DNA from: Chitinophaga pinensis
Lineage (GTDB): Bacteria; Bacteroidota; Bacteroidia; Chitinophagales; Chitinophagaceae
Direction of reading: 5' to 3'
Assembly (NCBI GenBank): GCA_943331145.2
Contig: CALQKL020000017.1
Coordinates: forward strand, 1 to 18,799
Length of the DNA: 18,799 nucleotides
The notes under the pieces are model-generated. The model was not told where the DNA came from. It ran no database searches and saw nothing but the letters and a program-made list of their open reading frames with translations. Shown piece after piece: positions 1 through 7,218 of the stretch (positions are counted from its first letter, which is position 1; each line of letters opens with the position of its first letter). The position numbers and the translations under genes are program-made.

Positions 1-2
1 TT

Positions 3-905
3 TTGATAAGATATGTTGTAAAAGTTTTTATTTACCGACAAATCAAACTGATTTACAAATTAATCTCTCAAACTAAAGCTTCGAAAAGAGAAGAATTTTA
101 TTATAAAAATTTACTCCCTCAAAAAAGTATTGAAGAGGTGAGAATTGATGTTCAAAATTGGGCAGATCAGCGGAAAAATGAAATTGAGAAACTGCATGAA
201 AACGAAGCATTTAGACGGGAGTTTTTACAAAATTTAAGCCATGAACTAAAAACACCTATTTTCTCCATTCAAGGGTATGTGGAAACATTACTCAGTGGTG
301 CTTTAAGCAATCCTGATGTCAATGTGAAATTCTTAGAAAACACCTCAAAGAACATCGATCGATTGGTGAATTTAGTAGACGACTTAGACGAAATATCCAA
401 ATTAGAAAGCGGTGAATTGAAATTAACTTTAGTGAATTTCACCATACAAAATTTAATAAAAGAGGTTTATGATTCTCTTTATTTGAAGGCTTCGGACAAA
501 AAAATTTCATTGACCATTAAAAGGGGTTGCGAATTGCCATTAAATGTGCATGCTGATAAAGAGAAGATTAGGCAAGTATTGATTAACCTGGTTGATAATG
601 CCATAAAATACGGCAAATCAAATGGGGTAATAGAAGCAGGATTTTATATTGTAGAAGGTAAAAAGATTTTGGTTGAAATAACGGACGATGGTTATGGCAT
701 AGCAGAAGAGCACCGTTCAAGAATTTTCGAAAGATTTTATCGTACAGATTCGGCACGTACTAGAAAGGTCGGAGGAAGTGGACTAGGTCTTTCTATTTGC
801 AAACACATTATTGAGGCACACAATCAATCGATTCATGTAAGGAGCACTGTTGATGTGGGTTCTACATTTGTTTTCGAATTACCAATCGCCTTGAAATTGG
901 GGTAG
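3..905 (+). CDS. Sensor histidine kinase (PhoR-like), 5'-truncated by the window edge
   Basis: Membrane sensor kinase of a two-component system; only the cytoplasmic part is visible (300 residues). The HisKA dimerisation helix carries the phospho-acceptor His80 in SHELKTP. The HATPase_c domain follows, with an N box (NLVDNAIKYG, Asn199), a G1 box (DDGYG, 228-232), an F box (RIFERFYR) and a G2 box (GGSGLGLSI, 257-265). All catalytic motifs look intact. The first codon in frame is TTG and lies in what looks like the end of a membrane helix running into a basic juxtamembrane segment (YRQIKLIYK). The true start and the sensor/transmembrane region are therefore upstream of the window, where a response regulator would usually also lie. 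It converges on the polysaccharide operon and is separated from it by a terminator, so nothing here shows that it controls that operon. The family call is firm; the stimulus is unknown. Confidence 0.93.
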   Translation: MIRYVVKVFIYRQIKLIYKLISQTKASKREEFYYKNLLPQKSIEEVRIDVQNWADQRKNEIEKLHENEAFRREFLQNLSHELKTPIFSIQGYVETLLSGALSNPDVNVKFLENTSKNIDRLVNLVDDLDEISKLESGELKLTLVNFTIQNLIKEVYDSLYLKASDKKISLTIKRGCELPLNVHADKEKIRQVLINLVDNAIKYGKSNGVIEAGFYIVEGKKILVEITDDGYGIAEEHRSRIFERFYRTDSARTRKVGGSGLGLSICKHIIEAHNQSIHVRSTVDVGSTFVFELPIALKLG

Positions 906-914
906 ATTTCGATA

Positions 915-950
915 TTCAAGAGGTTCAATAAGTTCAATGCGTTCAAAAGG
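915..950 (+). repeat. 9-bp TTCAA tandem repeat, four degenerate units
   Basis: Four head-to-tail 9-mers, TTCAAGAGG, TTCAATAAG, TTCAATGCG and TTCAAAAGG, begin 9 bp after the kinase stop codon. The first five bases are invariant and the last four vary. A related array in the opposite orientation lies at 18760-18786 and shares the unit TTCAATAAG. The function is unknown. The rest of the 906-1073 gap holds two adjacent copies of TTTGGGG (984-997) and nothing else I recognise. Confidence 0.7.
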
Positions 951-1073
951 TTGGAAATTTCTTTCAAATATTAGACCTATATGTTTGGGGTTTGGGGTTG
1001 ACAGCTCAAAACGGAACGAAATTTTATCTAGTTTACAACATCACGTATCGGTATCTAACTTCCTGCATCCAAA

Positions 1074-1107
1074 AAAAAAGACATCCAATTTCTTGAATGT
1101 CTTTTTT
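1074..1107. terminator. Bidirectional intrinsic terminator between convergent genes
   Basis: This is an inverted repeat. AAAAAAGACAT (1074-1084) pairs with ATGTCTTTTTT (1097-1107). One C/A mismatch is followed by three more pairs (1086-1088 with 1093-1095), closing on a 4-base loop TTTC. The arms begin and end in A6/T6 runs, so a U-tract is produced on either strand. It sits between the + strand kinase (ends 905) and the - strand OmpA gene (ends 1132), and can end both transcripts. Confidence 0.85.
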
Positions 1108-1131
1108 AAATGATTGAGTTTTTTGAATTTA

Positions 1132-2739
1132 TTACTTTTCAAGTATTTTAAACTCTACCCTTCTATTTTTTTGACGACCTTCTTCAGTTTCATTTGAAGC
1201 AATTGGATTCTTTTTGCCAAAGCCTATTGCTGTTATTCTATCGCCTTCAATTTTTTTAGACATTAAATACTGTTTTGCAGCAGCTGCTCTGTCATCGGAC
1301 ACCTCCTGGTTTCTTGCTTCATCTCCAATATCATCTGTATGTGCCGATAATTCTATTCTCATTTTTGGATTTGCACGCATCATTCGAACAATTTTATCCA
1401 ATTCTACGTATGCATCATCACGCAAAACAGATTTTCCAAAGTCAAATAATATATTTTTGGCCACCAGTATTTCACCCTGTTTTAAATCGGTGAAATTATC
1501 ATCAATATTGATTCTTTTGCCTTCTACAATATTGCCATTTAAAGAATCCTTATCATCTTTGATTGCAATTTCAGACACCAAATAATAATCACGGTTTACT
1601 TCATTAATTAATTCAGCAACCATTAAATCTAACGTGTCTTTTACTTCAAAATAATTTTCTACTTTTGATTTGATTGAATACTTTTTACCATAAGGCAGTG
1701 AAATACTATAGCTGCCATTTGTTACAGGAATAGTTTCTGTTTTTACCCCTTCCTCAGAAATTACGTCGTAGGTTATTGTGGCATCAACATTATTTGATTT
1801 TGCATCTACCATTTTACCTTTAAATTGCACAAACAATTTAGCTTGTTGCCATTTATTGAGTTTTACTTTTGCAATATCCGTTTCTCGAAGCGAATTTTTA
1901 TTTGTAGAGAAATAACCAACCTCTCCAACTGCATCTGTAGAAAAATAGGCCTCCCATTTTTCTGAATTTACTGAATCCCCCAAGTTAATCGGATTGCTCC
2001 ATTTTAACCATGTATCATCCAATCTTTTTGCCATCCAAATATCATGTCCACCAAGCCCACCTTTTCTATTGCTTGAAAAATACAATGTGGTATTATCAGC
2101 TGCAATAAAAGGAGAAATTTCATCATCATCATCGTTACTCAACATGGTTACTTTTACAGGGGCTGACCAATTATTCCCTTCTATATTTTTGCTGATATAG
2201 ATATCATTGTTATCATTGTTTTTTTCTTCAGAAAAATAAAGGAACAACACTTTTCCATCAGTGCTCATAGATGCTCCAGAATAAACATCAATTGACATAC
2301 CTGCATATCCTGAAATATTTATTTTTTTAGGCTCTCCCCAAACACCATTCGTTTTTGTACTTAAAGAAAATCCTTTGCCAGATAACTTGCCATTTTGATA
2401 CGCCCCTCTTATTAAAACGGTATTACCATCTGGTGAAATCCAAAAAACTGCATTTTCTAATTGTCCGTTTATTGGCGTTGTGCATTTTACTGCTTTACCC
2501 CAATCGTTTTTTGCATCTAATTCCGAAAACCAAACAGTTTGTCCCAACTTTTTAGATTTCGATTCCTCCATTGAATTCCCTTCAACGATATAATACAATT
2601 TTTTCCCATCAAAAGATATGGTAGGCCTGAGTTCAGCAGATGCAGAATTAATGTTATTTCCAAGAACTTCTACATTTTTTTGTGCAATTATATTTACACT
2701 AGCTAAAACAATGATCGAGAAGAAAAGTATTTTTTTCAT
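1132..2739 (-). CDS. PD40 beta-propeller / OmpA-family outer-membrane protein
   Basis: Likely a periplasmic or outer-membrane protein that binds peptidoglycan and partners the adjacent PorP-like protein. Numbering is from the Met at 2739 (535 residues). A signal peptide (MKKILFFSIIVLASVNIIAQ) has no lipobox cysteine, so it is probably not a lipoprotein. PD40/WD40-like propeller blades follow at about 37-51, 97-110, 151-171 and 207-239 (LYFSSNRKGGLGGHDIW). A carboxypeptidase-regulatory-like beta domain covers about 304-386. The C-terminal OmpA peptidoglycan-binding domain covers about 424-535, opening LFDFGKSVL, with the binding Asp469 (HTDD) and Arg484 (DDRAA). I chose 2739 because the signal peptide begins there. 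An upstream in-frame ATG at 2781 would add 14 residues and shorten the gap to the PorP gene to 5 bp. The PD40-CRD-OmpA order resembles PorE of the type IX secretion system but lacks its TPR part, so it is called a relative, not PorE. Confidence 0.88.
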   Translation of the reverse strand: MKKILFFSIIVLASVNIIAQKNVEVLGNNINSASAELRPTISFDGKKLYYIVEGNSMEESKSKKLGQTVWFSELDAKNDWGKAVKCTTPINGQLENAVFWISPDGNTVLIRGAYQNGKLSGKGFSLSTKTNGVWGEPKKINISGYAGMSIDVYSGASMSTDGKVLFLYFSEEKNNDNNDIYISKNIEGNNWSAPVKVTMLSNDDDDEISPFIAADNTTLYFSSNRKGGLGGHDIWMAKRLDDTWLKWSNPINLGDSVNSEKWEAYFSTDAVGEVGYFSTNKNSLRETDIAKVKLNKWQQAKLFVQFKGKMVDAKSNNVDATITYDVISEEGVKTETIPVTNGSYSISLPYGKKYSIKSKVENYFEVKDTLDLMVAELINEVNRDYYLVSEIAIKDDKDSLNGNIVEGKRINIDDNFTDLKQGEILVAKNILFDFGKSVLRDDAYVELDKIVRMMRANPKMRIELSAHTDDIGDEARNQEVSDDRAAAAKQYLMSKKIEGDRITAIGFGKKNPIASNETEEGRQKNRRVEFKILEK

Positions 2740-2786
2740 GATAATTTTATTTGAGTACGAGGTATTTTTTTTTGAAAACATTTATA

Positions 2787-3962
2787 CTACCAGAAATTTA
2801 ATTTTTTATAAAATCTAGTTCCCGGATTGGTTTGACGACCAGCAGTAACAATTAATGACACTTCATTTCTTTTTGCACTATATGCTGGGAATTTGATTGA
2901 ATTGATCGGATGCTCATAAGAGTATCTTATATTAATATTTCTTCCGCAGGTTAAATTCAAATAAGGCATCATTGTTTGGAAATTACGTGTGTAAAAACCA
3001 AAGTTGGGATTGATCTTACCTTTTGGTTCAGTTCTATAAAATTCTAATCCTGCCCAGAAAGCGGTAATTTCTAGATTATCGTCTGTATTTCTGCTGCGAT
3101 AATATAAGCCTTCTTTCCAAAACATATTTTTTTGAACAATTCCCCATTTTTCATTTAATCGAACACGGATTATTGAATGAGCAGTTACTCTGTGCCTTAA
3201 AGATGGTTTATCATTATCTTCTACACTACTTGCATCATATTCTGGATAAAACAAATGGTGCATTGCTCCACCCAATTCAAACATCACTGATTCTGTAACT
3301 CTTCCATAGTAGGCTCCAATATTTACATCTCGGTAATCTGTAGTACCTGATCTTTCTACAGTTCCATATTTATAGGGATAGCGAAATGCGCCTCCAGTAA
3401 TTTCTTTGTTGAAGGCTTTTCCTTTACTCTCATCTAAAACACCAATAGCATTCGTGAACTGCACTCCGAAACCAAATATTCTGTTGGATTTGGTGTAAAA
3501 ATGACGTGCAACAGACAATGAATAGAAAGTTGCTTTTATTGGAGATGTTTCATGCCCATATGCGTAATAATTAAAACCAGTTCCCCAGTATCCCGTGATT
3601 TTTTTCTTGTTGCCAGATTTATCTTTACCAGCTTCTGCATTTTCATTAGCCATTTGATTTTGAGGGTTTTCATCTCCACTACTTCTGTATTTTCCAAGTT
3701 TAACATCAATACTCACATTTTGATGATTCATGTAAACGGTTGATTTAGAAACAAAAGAATCTTGTGCAATGGCGTTTTGCCAACTTGATAACCCAGATAC
3801 ACGAACTCGACCATCAAACCTACCTGTTAATGCTGGATTAAACTGAATTGGTGCAGACCAAATTTGAGAGAATCGAGCATTTTGTCCTATTGCATTAAAT
3901 GAGATCAGGAAAAGAACCACGATCAGAAATTTCTGACTTTTCATAATTTTTATTTTTTTCAT
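2787..3962 (-). CDS. PorP/SprF-family type IX secretion-associated outer-membrane protein
   Basis: An outer-membrane beta-barrel protein of the PorP/SprF family, members of which are needed for secretion or surface assembly of type IX substrates and gliding adhesins. The signal peptide ends near AIGQ (residues 24-27). The family signature follows at once: FSQIWSAPIQFNPALTGRF (31-49), then WQN near 61-63. The rest alternates amphipathic strands up to a terminal Phe-Trp, a common end for barrel proteins. Residues 92-121 form a charged, Asn/Lys/Glu-rich insertion, probably a loop. Two starts are possible: 3962, used here, 3 bp after the dehydratase stop, or Met7 at 3944. The close spacing suggests co-transcription with the polysaccharide genes. 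A large SprB-like or CTD-bearing substrate gene, often seen beside family members, is absent from this window. The family call is solid; the partner is unknown. Confidence 0.88.
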   Translation of the reverse strand: MKKIKIMKSQKFLIVVLFLISFNAIGQNARFSQIWSAPIQFNPALTGRFDGRVRVSGLSSWQNAIAQDSFVSKSTVYMNHQNVSIDVKLGKYRSSGDENPQNQMANENAEAGKDKSGNKKKITGYWGTGFNYYAYGHETSPIKATFYSLSVARHFYTKSNRIFGFGVQFTNAIGVLDESKGKAFNKEITGGAFRYPYKYGTVERSGTTDYRDVNIGAYYGRVTESVMFELGGAMHHLFYPEYDASSVEDNDKPSLRHRVTAHSIIRVRLNEKWGIVQKNMFWKEGLYYRSRNTDDNLEITAFWAGLEFYRTEPKGKINPNFGFYTRNFQTMMPYLNLTCGRNINIRYSYEHPINSIKFPAYSAKRNEVSLIVTAGRQTNPGTRFYKKLNFW

Positions 3963-3965
3963 TGA

Positions 3966-5882
3966 TTAATTTTGAAATTTATATTGATTTATGTTATTGC
4001 CTGCTAAATGATTTTTGTTTTGCGGATTGCCTTTAACAGAATTAAATTCGGGTAAAAGCTCTCTGATTAAATCTCTAAATAATTCTGGTTCGTAAAACCC
4101 TTCTAATGATTTTAATTTTTGAATGATTAAATCTGCATCAGATTGAATTACTTTATTTTCGGCACTTATCATGATTTTTTCATGATGGGTTTCTTTCATT
4201 TTTTCATCTTTTGCAAACACTTCCTCGTATAATTTCTCACCTGGTCTTTGCCCAATAAACTGAATTTTTATATCTTGATCAGGAATAAACCCAGCCAACC
4301 GAATCATATTTTTTGCTAAATCTACAATTTTCACCGGTTCACCCATATCAAAAACAAAAACCTCCCCGCCTTCAGCCATTACTGACGCTTCCAAAACCAA
4401 TTGGCAAGCTTCGGCAATTGTCATGAAATACCTAATCATTTCGGGATGTGTAACTGTAACAGGGCCTCCGGCTTTTATTTGCTTTTTAAACAATGGAACA
4501 ACTGATCCGTTTGAACCCAACACATTTCCAAATCTAGTAATAACGAAGGAAGTATTGTTATTATTATTAGCTGCTGCTTGTACTATTTTTTCGGCAAGAC
4601 GTTTTGTTGCCCCCATTACACTTGTTGGGTTAACGGCTTTGTCAGACGAAATGAAAACAAACTTTTCTACATTAAATAAATTCGATTTATTTACAATACT
4701 AAGTGTTCCATACACATTTGTTTGAATGGCTTCCCATGGAAATTCTTCCATTAATGGAACGTGCTTGTATGCAGCTGCATGATAAACAAAATTGGGCCTA
4801 AATTGCTCAAAAATTCTATCCATCAATTCTTCATTGCGAATATCTGTTAAGATAAATTTATATTGAACTAATGGATGTTTGCGTTTTAATTCTTGTTCTA
4901 AATCATACAATGCGCTTTCCGAAAAATCCACACAAATAATCAATGTTGCATCATGTTCTGACAATTTACGTACAATTTCGCTGCCAATAGAACCTGCTGC
5001 TCCTGTTACCAAAATTGTTTTATTTTTCAAACTATCTGCAACATGCTCGTCATACAGTTCAATTTGCTTTCTGTTCATCAAATCGCCAATTTCAATTGAT
5101 GCCAACCTTTCAAATTTAAAACTATTGTCAAATAAAGATTGAACAGAAGACAATTCTTTTAACTTCAAATTATATGGTAAAATATCTTCTAGAAATTTAG
5201 CTTTTCTTGCTGGCAAAATTGATTTGTTGGCAATTACAACATCTGTAATGTTGTATTTATCTATAATAACACCCAACTCATTTGATGCAGAAAAAACCCG
5301 AATGCCGCCAATAAAACGACCGATTTTTTTCGTGTCATCATCCAAAAACCCGATAACATTATATTCATTCTGATATAAGCTATTTATTGATTTTTTGAGA
5401 AAAACACCCATTTCGCCTGCACCATAAATCAACAATCTTTTGGGTTGATTTACAGATTTTGTTCTGCGATAATGAAAATAAAGATAACTAATGATTAATC
5501 TCGTTCCTATAATATAACACGTAGTAATAAAAAAGCTAATGACAAAAATCTCAGGTTTTAATTGATTTTTCTCGGAAAAAAATATGCCAATTGCTATGCT
5601 AAAAACATGAATTAATAAAATGATAAACGTTAGTATTAAATAATCTTTACTACTAAAAAAGCGAATTACCTTTTTGTAAATACCAAAACTTACCCAAGCA
5701 AAAATGCCAAAAGCAAGATGAAAAAACAATCGATAAACTATGGTGTGAACGGGGAATTCATTAATAGATAAAATACGGTAATTGGCTAACACTGCCGATA
5801 GTAAACCAAGCATGACCAGCAACTGATCACCAATAAGTACCAGTTGAGAAGGTCTAATAATATTTTTTCTTGATTCTTGCAT
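3966..5882 (-). CDS. Membrane-bound UDP-sugar 4,6-dehydratase (PglF/WbpM/CapD family)
   Basis: Expected to convert UDP-GlcNAc to the UDP-2-acetamido-2,6-dideoxy-4-keto sugar at the cytoplasmic face of the inner membrane, the first step to bacillosamine- or FucNAc-type sugars. The 638 residues match the full-length family. Four transmembrane helices lie within about 12-135. A first Rossmann-type domain follows, with GAGEMG (154-159). The SDR catalytic domain begins at TGAAGSIGSE (293-302). The active-site region reads ISSDKAVNPTSVMGATKR, with Met423 and Lys427 in the MxxxK arrangement that replaces the usual YxxxK in this family. A five-Asn run (439-443) is encoded by near-perfect AAT repeats. 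It sits 7 bp after the aminotransferase that would use its product. The exact substrate and product stereochemistry (PglF-like versus 5-inverting or 4-epimerising relatives) cannot be read from sequence. Confidence 0.92.
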   Translation of the reverse strand: MQESRKNIIRPSQLVLIGDQLLVMLGLLSAVLANYRILSINEFPVHTIVYRLFFHLAFGIFAWVSFGIYKKVIRFFSSKDYLILTFIILLIHVFSIAIGIFFSEKNQLKPEIFVISFFITTCYIIGTRLIISYLYFHYRRTKSVNQPKRLLIYGAGEMGVFLKKSINSLYQNEYNVIGFLDDDTKKIGRFIGGIRVFSASNELGVIIDKYNITDVVIANKSILPARKAKFLEDILPYNLKLKELSSVQSLFDNSFKFERLASIEIGDLMNRKQIELYDEHVADSLKNKTILVTGAAGSIGSEIVRKLSEHDATLIICVDFSESALYDLEQELKRKHPLVQYKFILTDIRNEELMDRIFEQFRPNFVYHAAAYKHVPLMEEFPWEAIQTNVYGTLSIVNKSNLFNVEKFVFISSDKAVNPTSVMGATKRLAEKIVQAAANNNNNTSFVITRFGNVLGSNGSVVPLFKKQIKAGGPVTVTHPEMIRYFMTIAEACQLVLEASVMAEGGEVFVFDMGEPVKIVDLAKNMIRLAGFIPDQDIKIQFIGQRPGEKLYEEVFAKDEKMKETHHEKIMISAENKVIQSDADLIIQKLKSLEGFYEPELFRDLIRELLPEFNSVKGNPQNKNHLAGNNINQYKFQN

Positions 5883-5889
5883 TTAATTT

Positions 5890-7020
5890 TTATATCCCTA
5901 AATGTTTTTTTATTTCATTAATCACATTTTCAATTACTGATTCAGATAAGTTTGAGCCGCTTGGCAAGCAAAGTCCAGTATCAAACAATTTATCTGAAAT
6001 TCCATTGTTGTATGATTTGCAATCTGAGAAAACCGGTTGTTGATGCAATGGTTTCCACAGTGGCCTTGTTTCAATGTTTAGGGTTTCTAGGTATTGGCGC
6101 AATGTTTCTATTGTACCCAATTTAAAATATTTTTCATCAAAAACAATGGTAGTTAGCCACCTGTTAGAAAAAAAACCATTAGGCTCTTCTAAAAAAGATA
6201 TCCCTTCTACTCCTGAAAATCCGATTTTATATTGTTCAAATATTGCTCGTCTTTTTTCAATTCTTTGGGGCAATACTTCCATTTGACCTCTTCCTATTCC
6301 TGCGCATATATTGCTTAATCTATAATTGTACCCTATTTGGGTATGTAAATAATAAGGCGCGGGATCTTTTGCTTGAGCAGAAACATGCCTTGTTTTTGCA
6401 ATTAAATTTTCATCATTGCTCAATAACGCGCCGCCTCCACTAGTTGTAATGATTTTATTTCCATTAAAACTTAAAATCCCTGCTTTACCAAAACTTCCAC
6501 AAGCTTTGTTATTGTAGCTACTTCCCAATGCTTCTGCTGCATCTTCAATAATTGGAATCCTGTATTTTTCAGAAATCGACAACAATTCGTTCATTTTGGC
6601 TGGCATTCCATACAAATGAACAACAATTATGGCTGCAATTTTTTTCCCTTTTTGTAATTGATCCTCAATGGCTTTTTCTAACAATTGTGGATCTATGTTC
6701 CAAGTATCTGTTTCGCTATCTATAAAAACAGGTTCTGCGCCGCAATATATTATCGGAAAAGCAGAAGCTGCAAATGTGAAACTCTGACACAATACAAGAT
6801 CACCTTTATTAACATCCAATAATGAAAGTGCCAAATGCAAGGCCGCAGTACCAGAATTTAATGAGACCGCAGCTTTAACTCCAACGTATTCAGATAATTG
6901 CTTTTCGAAAAAATCAACGTTAGGCCCTAATGGAGCAACCCAATTCGTAGAAAACGCTTCTTCTACAAACTTTTTTTCATTCTCACCCATATGAGGCGAT
7001 GACAACCAAATTCTAGACAC
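5890..7020 (-). CDS. DegT/DnrJ/EryC1/StrS sugar aminotransferase (PglE-like)
   Basis: PLP-dependent enzyme that would transfer an amino group, usually from glutamate, to C4 of the keto sugar made by the neighbouring dehydratase. The 376-residue length is typical. Visible features are the N-terminal substrate motif (LSSPHMGENEKKFVEEAF), the phosphate-binding stretch SLNSGTAALHLAL (53-65), the PLP-nitrogen Asp160 in IIEDAAEALG, and the Schiff-base Lys189 in SFNGNKIITTSGGGAL. No key residue is missing. It lies directly upstream (in transcription) of the dehydratase and 198 bp downstream of the PglC-like transferase, matching a PglC-PglE-PglF grouping. It belongs to the same broad family as PorR of Porphyromonas gingivalis (A-LPS synthesis), which is of interest given the PorP gene nearby, but that does not show a shared product. 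Confidence 0.93.
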   Translation of the reverse strand: MSRIWLSSPHMGENEKKFVEEAFSTNWVAPLGPNVDFFEKQLSEYVGVKAAVSLNSGTAALHLALSLLDVNKGDLVLCQSFTFAASAFPIIYCGAEPVFIDSETDTWNIDPQLLEKAIEDQLQKGKKIAAIIVVHLYGMPAKMNELLSISEKYRIPIIEDAAEALGSSYNNKACGSFGKAGILSFNGNKIITTSGGGALLSNDENLIAKTRHVSAQAKDPAPYYLHTQIGYNYRLSNICAGIGRGQMEVLPQRIEKRRAIFEQYKIGFSGVEGISFLEEPNGFFSNRWLTTIVFDEKYFKLGTIETLRQYLETLNIETRPLWKPLHQQPVFSDCKSYNNGISDKLFDTGLCLPSGSNLSESVIENVINEIKKHLGI

Positions 7021-7077
7021 GTTTTTATGATTATTTTTACCCTAATTTTAACAACTCCTAATCTCTACGAAGATAAT

Positions 7078-7096
7078 TATTAATTTGAAATTAATA
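7078..7096. repeat. Perfect AT-rich palindrome upstream of the aminotransferase
   Basis: Nine-base arms (TATTAATTT and AAATTAATA) are perfectly complementary around a central G at 7087. The core AATTTGAAATT recurs exactly in the inverted repeat at 17854-17876, also upstream of - strand genes of this operon. It could be a repressor or activator site between the candidate internal promoter and the gene. In AT-rich DNA a chance palindrome is also plausible. Confidence 0.4.
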
Positions 7097-7117
7097 GATT
7101 AAATAAAAGAATTAATT

Positions 7118-7150
7118 GAAAGATAACCTTCATTTATTAGATAAGTTCAA
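7118..7150 (-). promoter_or_regulatory. Candidate internal promoter before the aminotransferase
   Basis: On the - strand, TATCTTTC (7125-7118) matches the Bacteroidota -7 element TAnnTTTG at five of six fixed positions. A TTG (7150-7148) lies 22 bp upstream as a possible -33 element. It would start transcripts about 90-100 bp before the aminotransferase ATG. It lies in the largest gap inside the operon. This is a pattern match in very AT-rich DNA, so confidence is low. Confidence 0.3.
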
Positions 7151-7172
7151 TTTTTTTATAAAAAAACAATTG
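7148..7172. repeat. AT-only inverted repeat after the PglC-like gene
   Basis: CAATTTTTTT (7148-7157) can pair with the A-run and AATTG (7162-7172) with one bulged C at 7167. It lies about 50 bp after the PglC-like stop on the - strand. It has almost no G-C pairs, so it is a weak candidate for an attenuator at best. Confidence 0.25.
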
Positions 7173-7218
7173 TCCATATTGAAAACGCATTTATTATTCT
7201 TTAAAAAATAATAATAAT

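Noticed and set aside
984..997. Two adjacent TTTGGGG copies after the histidine kinase
   Set aside because: Only two copies, with no stem or gene context. Too short to call a functional repeat or quadruplex.
1214..1585. 123-residue + strand reading frame opposite the OmpA gene
   Set aside because: It lies wholly antisense to the clear OmpA domain, has no recognisable domain and shows only the composition of a complement strand.
4556..4573. TTA/GCT trinucleotide run in the dehydratase gene, possible phase-variable tract
   Set aside because: Only four to five near-perfect units, and changes by whole triplets would keep the frame. It encodes a short Asn run in a loop; no sign of switching.
4423..4725. 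100-residue + strand frame opposite the dehydratase
   Set aside because: It is antisense to the conserved SDR catalytic region, which dictates the sequence; nothing supports translation.
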